From a virus: DNA of 27,632 nt. Below the pieces are notes generated by a model. That model did not search any database and had not been told where the DNA came from. It was given only the letters and a program-made list of their open reading frames with translations. Positions within the stretch are counted from its first letter, which is position 1. Each line of letters starts with the position of its first letter. A program made the position numbers and the translations under genes. Below are positions 1-7,731 of the stretch, piece by piece. The stretch is taken from the IMG/VR virus record IMGVR_UViG_3300042861_000435, positions 1-27,632 of that record; one strand, 5' to 3'.

Positions 1-153
1 AACGGCCAACCCTTAAGCAAGGCCAAAGCGGGAGCGGAAGCCGTTAAAGCTGCACCGATCCAAGCGACAACCGTTAACGCTACCAATGCGAGAGCGAGAG
101 CAACCGAGAGCGCAACCGCTGAAGCGAGAGCAACCGAGAGCGGGAGCCGTTGA
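1..153 (+). CDS. Possible 3' end of a CDS, Ala/Thr/Arg-rich tail (5' end outside window)
   Basis: Frame 1 is open from the left edge to a TGA at 151-153, while the other two forward frames close early. The 50 visible residues are low complexity and rich in Ala, Thr, Arg and Glu. They include a ten-residue unit read twice (ARATESATAE, then ARATESGSR), encoded by a 19-bp direct repeat with a 30-bp period, so the repeat keeps the reading frame. The gene just upstream of a large terminase is often the small terminase, and a disordered charged tail would suit that. This is inference from position only, since no terminase-small domain is visible. The stretch is clearly more GC-rich than the rest of the window. 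It could instead be non-coding repeat DNA. Confidence 0.4.
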   Translation, partial: NGQPLSKAKAGAEAVKAAPIQATTVNATNARARATESATAEARATESGSR

Positions 154-180
154 GGCGTTTGAACTTTTGAAGTCGAGAGC
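89..180 (+). repeat. CGAGAGC repeat cluster upstream of the large terminase
   Basis: The heptamer CGAGAGC occurs six times, at 89-95, 95-101, 105-111, 125-131, 135-141 and 174-180. Five copies lie in two near-identical blocks, and a 19-bp direct repeat is seen at 94-112 and 124-142. The first five copies sit in the possible coding tail; the sixth is beyond its stop codon. The purine-rich, GC-rich composition stands out in an AT-rich genome. The site lies near the terminase genes, where packaging initiation sites (pac or cos) are often found, but that role is inferred. Confidence 0.6.
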
Positions 181-247
181 GGGGAGTGATATAAACACTA
201 AAATAATTTTTACCAATTTTGAGCTATATCTTTTTTTACTTTTTCCA

Positions 248-277
248 TTGTTATAACAAATATTATTTTTATATTTG
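248..277 (+). promoter_or_regulatory. Bacteroidota-type promoter for the packaging/head genes
   Basis: TTG at 248-250, a 19-nt spacer and TATATTTG at 270-277 match the flavobacterial consensus. The implied leader to the terminase start is about 95 nt. It contains a weak hairpin (286-292 with 299-305) and a GTAAATT/AATTTAC inverted repeat (321-327 with 353-359) close to the start codon. The structures are A/T-dominated and may not be functional. Confidence 0.65.
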
Positions 278-374
278 CACTTTAACTTTACTAAGAATAG
301 TAAGGGGATATTTCTATTGAGTAAATTGGTCTTTTTAAAATTTTTTTTTATAAATTTACACCAAATATTTTTTT

Positions 375-1832
375 ATGCTAAATGGTTTAAGTCCTTTACA
401 AATATTGCAAGCTAGGTTAATGGGAGATAGTTTGGCTTTTACAAAGTATTTCTTCCAAAAGAGGTTTAATAGAAGTTTTGTTGTAAATAGTCATCACGAG
501 ATTATTTGCAAGGCAATGGACAGAATATTGAGGGGAGAGTTAAAAAGGGTTTGTATAAGTATTGCTCCGAGATATGGTAAGACTGAGTTGGCTGTTAAGA
601 ATTTTATCGCTTTGGGATTGGCACATAATCCAAGTAGTAAGTTTATTCATTTGAGTTATAGTGGTAGTTTAGCTGAGGACAATAGTGAGAGTGTAAGGGA
701 TTTTGTTGATAGTGAGGATTATAGTGCTATATTCCCTTATGTTGAGTTAAGTAAGAGTAGTGCGAGTAAAAGCAAGTGGGCGACTACTGCGGGTGGTGGC
801 GTTTACGCTACTGCGACTGGTGGACAGATAACTGGATTTGGTGCGGGAGAGGTTGATAGAGATATTTTGGGAGCGATGCCAGATGAAAAGAAGAATAGTT
901 TTGCGGGTGCGATTATAATTGACGATGCGTTAAAGCCAGATGATGCCTTGTCGGATTTGAAAAGGCAGAGGGTTAATGAAAGGTTTGAGAATACGATTAG
1001 GTCAAGAACCAATAGTAGAGATACTCCGATCATTGTGATAGGTCAAAGATTGCACTCTAATGATTTGATTGGGTATTTAAAGGAAACTGAGGAAGATAAG
1101 TGGGAATTTATAGATATTCCTTGCATTACCGTTGATAAGTTTGGAGTTGAACACGCATTGTGGGAATTTAAGCAGACTTTGGCTGAATTGAACAATATTA
1201 GGCAAATTGACGAGAATGTATTTGAAACTCAGTACCAACAGAACCCACAAGACTTAAAAGGTAAGTTATTGCCGTTGCAGAGCTTAAAGTTTTGGAATTT
1301 GGCTAATATTCCATTTGAGAGTATAGTTTGGAAGTTTGCCGTTGGCGATCCAGCGAATGTTGGTGGAGATTACTACTCGATACCATTTATGCACGTTGCG
1401 ATTATTGAGGGTAAGTTGTTATGTTTTGTAAAAGCTATTGTTCACAGCAAAGAGGGTATTGAGGTTGTGAATGATAGGATGATTGACAAGACTAGGGAGC
1501 ATTTTATTGAGGAAGTGTTTTTGGAGGTAAATGGTATTGGTGCGGCAGCGTTTATGTTGTTAAAGCGGGATTTGAGTAATACGACTAAGGTTAAGCCGTT
1601 TACTGTAACGATACCAAAGGAGGCTAGGATATTAAGCAATAGTGAGTTTATAAGAAATCATTTTGTTTTTGACGAGAGATACAAGGAGGATCAAGAGTAT
1701 TCTAGATTTATTAATCACGTTACAAGTTACGATAGGGAAAGCAGTAATACGCATAAAAAGGATGCTATTGATAGTTTAGCGAGTGCCGCTAACATTTTAA
1801 AGATAAAATATAAGAATTTGTTATTTGGTTAA
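375..1832 (+). CDS. terL: Terminase large subunit (packaging ATPase/nuclease)
   Basis: This is the motor that pumps phage DNA into the prohead and cuts the concatemer. The 485 residues have the length and two-domain order of the family. The ATPase domain shows a Walker A variant, APRYGKTE, at about residues 64-71, a Walker B, AIIIDDALKP, at about 179-188, and a coupling-type segment, VIGQRLHSND, at about 221-230. The C-terminal RNase H-like nuclease shows acidic positions in GDPANVGGDYYS (about 324-335), LEVNG (about 383-387) and KKDAIDSLA (about 461-469). The ATG at 375 is the first in frame; a later Met (residue 16) is possible but would cut the N-terminal helix. It follows a promoter and precedes the portal gene, the standard order. 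Family assignment is firm; the packaging mode (cos or headful) cannot be read here. Confidence 0.95.
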   Translation: MLNGLSPLQILQARLMGDSLAFTKYFFQKRFNRSFVVNSHHEIICKAMDRILRGELKRVCISIAPRYGKTELAVKNFIALGLAHNPSSKFIHLSYSGSLAEDNSESVRDFVDSEDYSAIFPYVELSKSSASKSKWATTAGGGVYATATGGQITGFGAGEVDRDILGAMPDEKKNSFAGAIIIDDALKPDDALSDLKRQRVNERFENTIRSRTNSRDTPIIVIGQRLHSNDLIGYLKETEEDKWEFIDIPCITVDKFGVEHALWEFKQTLAELNNIRQIDENVFETQYQQNPQDLKGKLLPLQSLKFWNLANIPFESIVWKFAVGDPANVGGDYYSIPFMHVAIIEGKLLCFVKAIVHSKEGIEVVNDRMIDKTREHFIEEVFLEVNGIGAAAFMLLKRDLSNTTKVKPFTVTIPKEARILSNSEFIRNHFVFDERYKEDQEYSRFINHVTSYDRESSNTHKKDAIDSLASAANILKIKYKNLLFG

Positions 1833-1850
1833 TTAAATTTTATATATTTG
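1818..1850 (+). promoter_or_regulatory. Promoter before the portal gene
   Basis: TATATTTG at 1843-1850 lies 20 bp before the portal ATG, with a TTG at 1818-1820 (22-nt spacer) inside the end of the terminase gene. The -7 box is perfect and the spacing is at the long end of the range. It would give the head genes a separate transcript with a leader of roughly 15 nt. Confidence 0.55.
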
Positions 1851-1869
1851 TTGCAAAATATTATAATAA

Positions 1870-3132
1870 ATGGCGTGGTCATTATTTGGTAAAAAGAAAA
1901 ATTCTCCGCAAGGTTTTGCAGAAGTTCAGAATGATGGAGCTTGGCTGAGTTATTTTAATCAATATTTACAGAACGTTAATGGCGATAGGTTAATTAGGTT
2001 TGACCAAAGTAGAGCTTACGAGTTGGCAAATACTATTGCTGAGATATTTATACCAATTGATGCGATTGCTGAAAGATGTGCTAATATCAAATATGATATT
2101 ATAAACAGAACTACTCAAGAGATAATAACTCCACAAGGAAACTTAAAGAAGTTGTTAGATACTCCTAATCCTTTGGATAAGTTTAGTGATTTGATTTACC
2201 AAGAGGTGTTTAGTAAGTTGGCTGATGGCAATAGTTATTTTTACACAAAGACCGCAGATAGCATTGTTAATCCTACTTACGACAATATAAGTAACATTTG
2301 GGTGTTACGACCTAACTTAACAAGTCCAGTATTAAAAAAGAGCATTAGTAATCCTTTTTTAATGAAAAACATTGGGGATATAGTTGAGTATTACAAAACG
2401 TTCTTTTTTTATGAGCATCAGATACAGCCGAGATATGTATTGCATAATACGGCATTAGGTATTACACAAACTGGAATGGGTAGAAGTCCATTGTTTGCTT
2501 GTGAGAAAAACATAAATAACATATTGGCAGTTTATCAAGCGAGGTACAATGTGTATGCTAAAAATGGTAATGCTGGTATTTTGGCAAAAGCTCCAGTTGG
2601 TGGGGGAGGTGCTAGTTTGCAAGAAGCTATTGATCCTATCACTAGAGATACAATGCTTAAGGATTTGCAAGACAGAAATGGATTGACTGGCGATAAGAAC
2701 TTTATTGGAATGTCAAGTGTGCCTTTGCAGTTTATTAAAACATTAGGAACGATTAAGGAGCTAGAGCCATTTGATGAAACATTAGAGAACGCTATTAAGA
2801 TCGCTGGTGTTTTTGGTGTTAACAAAGAATTGATACCAAAGAAAGACAATGCGACTTTTAGTAATCAAATGATTGCAGAGAAAAGTTTTTGGCAGAATGT
2901 AATTAAGGGAACGGCTTATGATGTGGCTAAAAGTTTAAACAAGGCTTATTATTTGCCAGCAGAGTGGACTTTTGAGCCTAACTTTAGTGGTATTGAAGCA
3001 TTGCAAGAGGATAAAAAGGCTGGTTTTGAAGCAGATGGCTTAATGATTGATAACTTAGATAAGTTAAAGGCTAACGGAATAGATATGTCAGAAGCATATT
3101 TAAAAATACAAGAAAGATACAATGGAAAATAA
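1870..3132 (+). CDS. Portal protein, HK97 gp3-like family
   Basis: Portal proteins form the twelve-subunit ring at one capsid vertex through which DNA passes and to which terminase and the neck bind. The 420-residue length fits the HK97/phage_portal family. Family-like segments in order are AIAERCANIKYDI near residues 61-73, a central LLDTPNPLDKFSDLIYQEVF with LADGNSYFY, then GMGRSPLFACEKNINN followed by a helical stretch ending in AGILAKAP, and the clip/crown region near QNVIKGTAYDVAKSLNKAYY. A glycine-rich turn (VGGGGAS) follows AGILAKAP. The last 11 bases overlap the start of the protease gene, which suggests translational coupling. Identification rests on remembered family sequence plus position between terminase and protease. 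Confidence 0.9.
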   Translation: MAWSLFGKKKNSPQGFAEVQNDGAWLSYFNQYLQNVNGDRLIRFDQSRAYELANTIAEIFIPIDAIAERCANIKYDIINRTTQEIITPQGNLKKLLDTPNPLDKFSDLIYQEVFSKLADGNSYFYTKTADSIVNPTYDNISNIWVLRPNLTSPVLKKSISNPFLMKNIGDIVEYYKTFFFYEHQIQPRYVLHNTALGITQTGMGRSPLFACEKNINNILAVYQARYNVYAKNGNAGILAKAPVGGGGASLQEAIDPITRDTMLKDLQDRNGLTGDKNFIGMSSVPLQFIKTLGTIKELEPFDETLENAIKIAGVFGVNKELIPKKDNATFSNQMIAEKSFWQNVIKGTAYDVAKSLNKAYYLPAEWTFEPNFSGIEALQEDKKAGFEADGLMIDNLDKLKANGIDMSEAYLKIQERYNGK

Positions 3133-3799
3133 AATATTAGAATTTAAGGCGCAAAGGGATTTGTTTAAAAATCCAGTTTCACTTGGTCTTGATGCTGAGA
3201 GAGCAAGGTTAGAAATTACTGCTGACAGAAAGGTAAAAGGGTATGCTATTGTTTGGGGAAGCAAGAATGACTATAATGAGATTGTATTAAAGGGTGCAAC
3301 TCAAAATAGTCTTAATGCAAGGGGTGCTGGTAGCACAAGTGGCAACCCAATATTAGTTTTAAACCAACATAGACAGACTGAGCCGTTGTGCAGACCGACA
3401 ATATTACAAGAAGATGATTACGGTTTATATTTTGAGGGAGATATAATCGAGGGTGTAGGTTATGCAGATGAAGCGGTTAATCAAGTATCTCAAGGTGTTT
3501 TAAGACAATTATCTTATGGATTTAACTATATATGGGATAAAACAGAGTATGATGCTACAATGGATGCTTATATTCTTAAAGAAATAAAGTTAGGGGAGAT
3601 TTCACTTGTAACATTCTCTAGTGATGAAAATGCACAGTTAAGAAGTTTTAACCAATTACAAGAAAGAGCAGTATTGGACAAATTTAGTCCAGATCAAATT
3701 ACGGATTTACATAATCTTTTAGCGACAAGAGCCGTGACGAACACTCAGATAGAAGAAAAGATTATAGAGGTTGATAAAGGAAAAGTAACACTATTTTAA
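3122..3799 (+). CDS. Prohead protease, HK97 family (S78-type serine protease)
   Basis: This enzyme matures the capsid by cutting the N-terminal scaffold-like part from the major capsid protein and then digesting itself. The fold signature is visible: ADRKVKGYAIVWGS at about residues 34-47, the catalytic His in LNQHR (about H83), the nucleophile Ser in QLSYGF (about S131), and the conserved acidic residue in LGEISLVTF (about E159). The 225 residues are normal for the family. After the protease core is a charged tail with helical character that may be self-cleaved. It overlaps the portal gene by 11 bp and precedes the capsid gene by 11 bp, the canonical order. Confidence 0.93.
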   Translation: MENKILEFKAQRDLFKNPVSLGLDAERARLEITADRKVKGYAIVWGSKNDYNEIVLKGATQNSLNARGAGSTSGNPILVLNQHRQTEPLCRPTILQEDDYGLYFEGDIIEGVGYADEAVNQVSQGVLRQLSYGFNYIWDKTEYDATMDAYILKEIKLGEISLVTFSSDENAQLRSFNQLQERAVLDKFSPDQITDLHNLLATRAVTNTQIEEKIIEVDKGKVTLF

Positions 3800-3810
3800 A
3801 AAGAAAAAAA

Positions 3811-5076
3811 ATGGAATCATTAAACTTAAGAAGTGCGCTAGAAAAAAATGGCGCAACATTGGATGAAAACCAATTGAAGTTTGTTTCGGCTATTGAAAAC
3901 GAAATGAACGAAAGAGCAAAAAAACAAGAAGAAGCGTATTCAGCATCTTTGACAGAAGCGTTAAGAAGCGTATTAGGAGCGCAAGAAAAAAACGAGCAAG
4001 GACAAACAGTAACAGTTGCAGAGCAATTGCGTAACCTTGCAGAAGGATTAGAGAAAGTTGAAAAAAACAATGTTAGACAATTGTCTAATATGGAAAAATT
4101 CCAACTTCGTAAAATGGTAAAAGAGCAACACAAAGATATTTGTGAGGCTATTAGAAATGGTAATGACTTAGAGATTACTTTCAACGCAAAACGTGCCGCT
4201 GCTATTTACACAGCTTCAACTGCTGTTGCAAATGATACAGGTGTTTTATTGCCATTGAATGAGAACTTCGAGTTTGAAAGCGAAATTTCTAAAATTCGTT
4301 ACCCAGAGAATTTCATCTTAGATGTAATCTCTAACAGACAAGTTGCAAGAGTTCCACAACAAATTATCAAAAACGAGCAAGCTACTGCTGAGGGAGCTGT
4401 TGCTTTAGTTGCTGAGGGTGGTACTAAGCCATTAGTATCTGATACATTCTTGAGAACACTTACTTTGCGTAAGAAATATGCTGCTCACATTGAGTGGACT
4501 GAGGAATTTGAAGTTGACAACGAATTGTTGTACAATGAAATCCTTATGATGTTTGAAGAAAAAGTAATCAGATTTTGGAATAACGGATTGATTGGAACTA
4601 TTGTTTCAAACGGTACTGCTTACACTACTTCTGTAATGGATGACACTTTGGTTATTCCAGATAACGGACTTGCGGTTATTGCTGCACAATCTGTAATCAA
4701 CGGAATGAACTTTAACGCTGATTTAGTTCTTATGCACCCAAGTGATATTGTAACTACAATGTTCACACAAGATACAGAGGGTAATTCAAGATTATTGCCT
4801 TATATGCAAAATGGATCTATCAACGGAATGAGAGTTGTTTCTTCAAACGCAATTACTTTAGGTACTGCAATTGTAATGGATAGTTCAATCTACCGTGAAA
4901 TGCATTCTGAATTTATCTTGCGTTTTGGTACTTACAACGACCAATTTATCAAAAACCAGAAGTCAGCAGTTGGAGAAGTTTACTCTATCTTAAGAGTGGC
5001 TAAAAACAACTTGCCTGGAGCGATGGCGTTTAGCCTTGCAACAGTAAGAGCTGCGTTATTGAAACCAACACCGTAA
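3811..5076 (+). CDS. Major capsid protein, HK97 fold with N-terminal scaffold-like domain
   Basis: This protein builds the icosahedral head. The 421 residues divide into an N-terminal charged helical or coiled-coil region (about 1-115), which matches the delta domain removed by the prohead protease, and an HK97-fold core starting near residues 125-145 (AAIYTASTAVANDTG). Typical core features follow: PENFILDVISNRQVARVPQQ, a glycine/valine segment (AEGAVALVAEGGTKP), KYAAHIEWTEEFEVDN in the spine-helix region, and a C-terminal domain ending RVAKNNLPGAMAFSLATV. The gene uses many more C-ending codons (AAC, TTC, TAC, ATC) and CGT arginines than neighbours, as expected for a very abundant protein. 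The site of protease cleavage is not defined by the sequence alone. Confidence 0.93.
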   Translation: MESLNLRSALEKNGATLDENQLKFVSAIENEMNERAKKQEEAYSASLTEALRSVLGAQEKNEQGQTVTVAEQLRNLAEGLEKVEKNNVRQLSNMEKFQLRKMVKEQHKDICEAIRNGNDLEITFNAKRAAAIYTASTAVANDTGVLLPLNENFEFESEISKIRYPENFILDVISNRQVARVPQQIIKNEQATAEGAVALVAEGGTKPLVSDTFLRTLTLRKKYAAHIEWTEEFEVDNELLYNEILMMFEEKVIRFWNNGLIGTIVSNGTAYTTSVMDDTLVIPDNGLAVIAAQSVINGMNFNADLVLMHPSDIVTTMFTQDTEGNSRLLPYMQNGSINGMRVVSSNAITLGTAIVMDSSIYREMHSEFILRFGTYNDQFIKNQKSAVGEVYSILRVAKNNLPGAMAFSLATVRAALLKPTP

Positions 5077-5093
5077 TTTTTAAACTCTAATAT

Positions 5094-5315
5094 ATGTCAA
5101 ATTTTAGTATCAAAGAAGAAGAAGCAAAAATTGTAGGAACTGCTACATTCGATAAAGTATCGGATTACAAAGCAGTTGAACTAGATGGAAATACTTATTT
5201 ACTACACAAAGTTCACGCTGAAAAGTTAATCGCTAAGGGGGTTGCAAAATTGGCTAAGGATGTGAAAGTAAAAGAGAAAACTCCAGAAATGACTTCAACC
5301 GTAATAGAGAAATAA
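5094..5315 (+). CDS. Small lysine-rich structural-module protein, unknown function
   Basis: The 73-residue protein is rich in Lys, Glu and Val. The middle reads VELDGNTYLLHKVHAEKLIAKG, a pattern seen in small phage proteins encoded right after the capsid gene: a short beta stretch followed by a helix ending in a Lys-Gly turn. No signal or membrane segment is present. Its stop codon overlaps the first base of the next start. By position it could be a minor head or decoration protein, but nothing in the sequence proves this. Confidence 0.75.
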   Translation: MSNFSIKEEEAKIVGTATFDKVSDYKAVELDGNTYLLHKVHAEKLIAKGVAKLAKDVKVKEKTPEMTSTVIEK

Positions 5316-5950
5316 TGATAATAAATGCTCAATACTTTCAGACTAAGGAATTATATATTCCAAATGCAGTAGCGCAACCTAGCATTGGTAGTGTACTACC
5401 TACGGCTTCGGTTCAGTTAGCGCAAGAGATTGAAAGTATTGAGCAATCATTGTTACTTGATATTCTTGGTTACGAGCAACTACAAGAGTTAAATGCACAA
5501 TTTGAACCAAACGGAGATTGGATTGCAAATCCAGTTCAGAAATGGTTTGACCTAGTGGATGGTAAAGATGATTGGAAAGGTTTGAGATATACCATAGGAA
5601 CAAAGAAGATTAGCCTAATAGCTTATTACGTTTTCTTTTATTACTTAGGTATGGACTTTCAAACTTACTCTACAACTGGTATGCAAATACCACAAGCAGA
5701 AAATTCAGTTATGAATGATCCTAGTGTTAAGCAAGTTTCAGTTTGGAACAAGTTTGTAATGATGTATGTAGGTAGAGGAATGAATAATAATGGCGATGTT
5801 TCAAATAATTGGAACGGAGAATTTATTAGTTTTGGCAACACAAATATAGGGAACGAAGTTACTTTGTATGAGTATTTAAGCAGAAACAATGATGTTTATG
5901 ATATTACTTATTTTAGAAACAAAACTCCTTTAAACTACTTTGGTTTATGA
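5315..5950 (+). CDS. Putative head-tail connector (gp6-like position)
   Basis: The 211-residue protein starts with a motif reminiscent of Bacteroidota phage connector proteins: an N-terminal YFQTKELYIPNAV segment, a helical stretch with EIESIEQSLLLDILGYEQLQEL, then a hydrophobic aromatic helix (ISLIAYYVFFYYLGMD). The two-helix layout with a central LLxxxLG turn resembles gp6-type adaptors that sit below the portal. The family assignment is by pattern and position only. The gene starts at the A of the preceding stop and overlaps the next start by four bases. Confidence 0.65.
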   Translation: MIINAQYFQTKELYIPNAVAQPSIGSVLPTASVQLAQEIESIEQSLLLDILGYEQLQELNAQFEPNGDWIANPVQKWFDLVDGKDDWKGLRYTIGTKKISLIAYYVFFYYLGMDFQTYSTTGMQIPQAENSVMNDPSVKQVSVWNKFVMMYVGRGMNNNGDVSNNWNGEFISFGNTNIGNEVTLYEYLSRNNDVYDITYFRNKTPLNYFGL

Positions 5951-6420
5951 TAGTTGTAGAAGAATTTTTGAATGGATTGTTTGAGAATTTGCCTTTAATA
6001 GATGGTTACAAGACTATTTACAAATGGGGAAACAAGCAACATTTATTAAGACAACTAGAGCTATTTTCAAAGGAAGCCAGAACAATTTACCCTTTAATTT
6101 ATCAAACATCGAACTCAAGTGTTCAAGGAAAGCAAGAATGTGAAACTAAATTGTCATTAGTCCTAGCTTGTCAAAATACAAATGTAGATTTGACAAACGA
6201 ACAAAGATGGATGCTGAGTTACAAGAATATACTTTACCCTTTGGTAGAAAATATCGAAGAAATTTTTAGAATGAGCGGTAGCGTTACTTGGACAAATAGT
6301 TATACAATAACCGAGTTTCCAAATTACGGAAACGGAGAGGAAAATTTTACTATTGACAAGTGGGATGCTATATTATTAGAAACAACAATTAAAATAACTA
6401 ACGTACAAACGTGTAATTAA
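5947..6420 (+). CDS. Putative neck or tail-terminator protein
   Basis: The 157-residue protein has an alpha/beta layout. An N-terminal helix (VVEEFLNGLFENLP) is followed by a loop with YKTIYKWGNKQHLL, a central region with KLSLVLACQNTN, then ILYPLVENIEEIFR and a C-terminal beta part ending DAILLETTIKITNV. The strand-helix-strand arrangement and C-terminal strand resemble tail-terminator and tail-completion proteins. The gene sits immediately before the tail tube gene, where that protein is usually encoded. No direct motif settles it. Translation is probably coupled to the preceding gene through the ATGA overlap at 5947-5950. Confidence 0.5.
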   Translation: MIVVEEFLNGLFENLPLIDGYKTIYKWGNKQHLLRQLELFSKEARTIYPLIYQTSNSSVQGKQECETKLSLVLACQNTNVDLTNEQRWMLSYKNILYPLVENIEEIFRMSGSVTWTNSYTITEFPNYGNGEENFTIDKWDAILLETTIKITNVQTCN

Positions 6421-6432
6421 AAAAAAGAAATT

Positions 6433-7350
6433 ATGGCAATTATAACAGGTGTAGATTGCACCACAAGCAGATTTGGTAGCGGTTTAGAGGCTTGCCAAGC
6501 AATTGAAGGATTACCAAACGGTGTAATCTTAGTTCCAAAAGGATGGTCTTTAGAGAAAGCAACCGACACTTTTGATAAGGCTTATGTTCAAGAGCAATGT
6601 CAACTAGGGAATTTTATTCCATTAGTAGGTTGTTTTGAAATGATTTCAGAAACTCCAGATGCGACTACTCAAGAAAGTCAATCAGGTCTTTTGGAAGTAG
6701 TAAGACAAGGAAAACCAACTTTTACTGCTACATTCAAACAAGGATTAGCTTTCCAAAAGATTGCTTACTCTTACAACTCTTACCAACAATACGATACATT
6801 GATTACTTACGAAACTGGGTATATCAAATGTGCTGAAAGTGTTGATGGTACACAAATCAAAGGTTTAACAACTGGTATGTTAAACACTAATGGTTATACT
6901 GAAAACAATGGTACTAATTCGGCTTCAACTATCTTGATGTTCCAAATTACTAATCCATTTGAGTACAATCAATATGTAAACCTTTTGACTGATTTGGATT
7001 TTGATCCAAACTCTGAATTGTTTGGTATTACTGATGTAAACATTGTAGGTCGTGCTGATGCAAGTGAAAACAAAGTTTATGTTAAACCAACTTGGAAATG
7101 GAATGATTTGTTTACAATCACAGGTTTAGCTGCTGCTAATTTCAAACTTACAGTAGGTGGTGTTACTAATGCAATTGTAGGAGCTGTTACATACAACGCA
7201 ACTACTAAAGAGTACGCTATTACACCAACTGCTACTTTAGTTGCTGCTGATGTTGTTACAGTTACTTTAGCTGATGGAGCTATCAATACTGCAAAGGTTG
7301 GTAATAAATTTTACAGCGGAACTACTGGAAATGTAGTAACGGTAGCATAA
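6433..7350 (+). CDS. Major tail tube protein with C-terminal Ig-like domain
   Basis: The 305-residue protein is best explained as the tube subunit that stacks along the tape measure. Residues 1 to about 225 are beta-rich with the tube-like pattern LLEVVRQGKPTFTATFKQG and a long loop region. From about residue 230 the sequence becomes small and Thr/Ala/Val-rich (TGLAAANFKLTVGGVTN, then ADVVTVTLADGAIN). It looks like a bacterial Ig-like domain of the kind that decorates tail tubes. The C-ending codon preference is raised, as in the capsid gene, which supports very high expression. The start lies in an A-rich context ending ATTATG. A strong terminator follows the stop codon. Confidence 0.75.
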   Translation: MAIITGVDCTTSRFGSGLEACQAIEGLPNGVILVPKGWSLEKATDTFDKAYVQEQCQLGNFIPLVGCFEMISETPDATTQESQSGLLEVVRQGKPTFTATFKQGLAFQKIAYSYNSYQQYDTLITYETGYIKCAESVDGTQIKGLTTGMLNTNGYTENNGTNSASTILMFQITNPFEYNQYVNLLTDLDFDPNSELFGITDVNIVGRADASENKVYVKPTWKWNDLFTITGLAAANFKLTVGGVTNAIVGAVTYNATTKEYAITPTATLVAADVVTVTLADGAINTAKVGNKFYSGTTGNVVTVA

Positions 7351-7369
7351 GTTTATAGAGTTCATAAAA

Positions 7370-7397
7370 AGGCGTGCATTATTGTACGCCTTTTTTT
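7370..7397 (+). terminator. Intrinsic terminator after the tail tube gene
   Basis: A 9-bp stem AGGCGTGCA (7370-7378) pairs with TGTACGCCT (7383-7391) with one G-U pair. It has a four-base loop (TTAT) and is followed by a run of seven Ts. It sits 20 bp after the tail tube stop codon, separating head/tube expression from the tail assembly genes. Confidence 0.88.
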
Positions 7398-7406
7398 ATA
7401 TCTTTG
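7382..7406 (+). promoter_or_regulatory. Probable promoter overlapping the terminator, for tail assembly genes
   Basis: TATCTTTG at 7399-7406 matches TAnnTTTG and lies 16 bp before the ATG at 7423. The only TTG upstream (7382-7384) gives a short 14-nt spacer and lies inside the terminator hairpin, so the -33 element is poor. A leader of only about 12 nt is implied. Confidence 0.45.
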
Positions 7407-7422
7407 AATAAAATTTAATATT

Positions 7423-7731
7423 ATGACTATATTTAACATAGAATTATTTGGAAGTGATGCAGATTGGTTTTGTAATTTAACTGTATCTGAACAAGTAACT
7501 TGGATTAAGTCCAATACAAATCAAGTTAATGACGATTTGATTAGTGAGTTTTTAAAAGCACCTTTAAATAGTAAAAAGGAGTATTGTATTCCTTGCAGAG
7601 ATAAAAAACAAAAATTATCAATTGCTAAAATTGTAGAAGATGGGAATATCAGCAAAGGAAATGAGCAAGAGGTTGAACCGACTAGCGAACGAACAAACGT
7701 TAAAAATTCTCGTAAACGCAGAAATAGCTGA
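7423..7731 (+). CDS. Small protein in the tail-assembly-chaperone position
   Basis: The 102-residue protein begins with MTIFNIELFGSDADWF and has a helical middle. It contains CIPC (two cysteines) at about residues 54-57 and ends in a highly charged tail (TSERTNVKNSRKRRNS). The gene lies between the tail tube and tape measure genes, where siphophages encode assembly chaperones. Its last 92 bases overlap the next ORF in another frame, far more than other junctions here. The basic low-complexity tail suggests that the overlap codes mainly for the second protein. The function is not recognised. Confidence 0.7.
   Translation: MTIFNIELFGSDADWFCNLTVSEQVTWIKSNTNQVNDDLISEFLKAPLNSKKEYCIPCRDKKQKLSIAKIVEDGNISKGNEQEVEPTSERTNVKNSRKRRNS

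Noticed and set aside
13-216. Minus-strand ORF of 67 codons across the repeat array
   Set aside because: Its Cys/Ser/Arg-rich composition arises from the repeats read backwards, and it has no promoter or start context.
286-359. Hairpins in the terminase leader (286-305; 321-327 with 353-359)
   Set aside because: They are A/T-dominated short pairings expected by chance in this composition, with no crossed-stem layout as in leaders A-C.
3762-4184. Minus-strand ORF of 140 codons opposite protease and capsid genes
   Set aside because: Its Ser/Phe/Cys-rich composition is typical of the antisense of a Lys/Glu-rich coiled coil, and no leftward promoter is visible.
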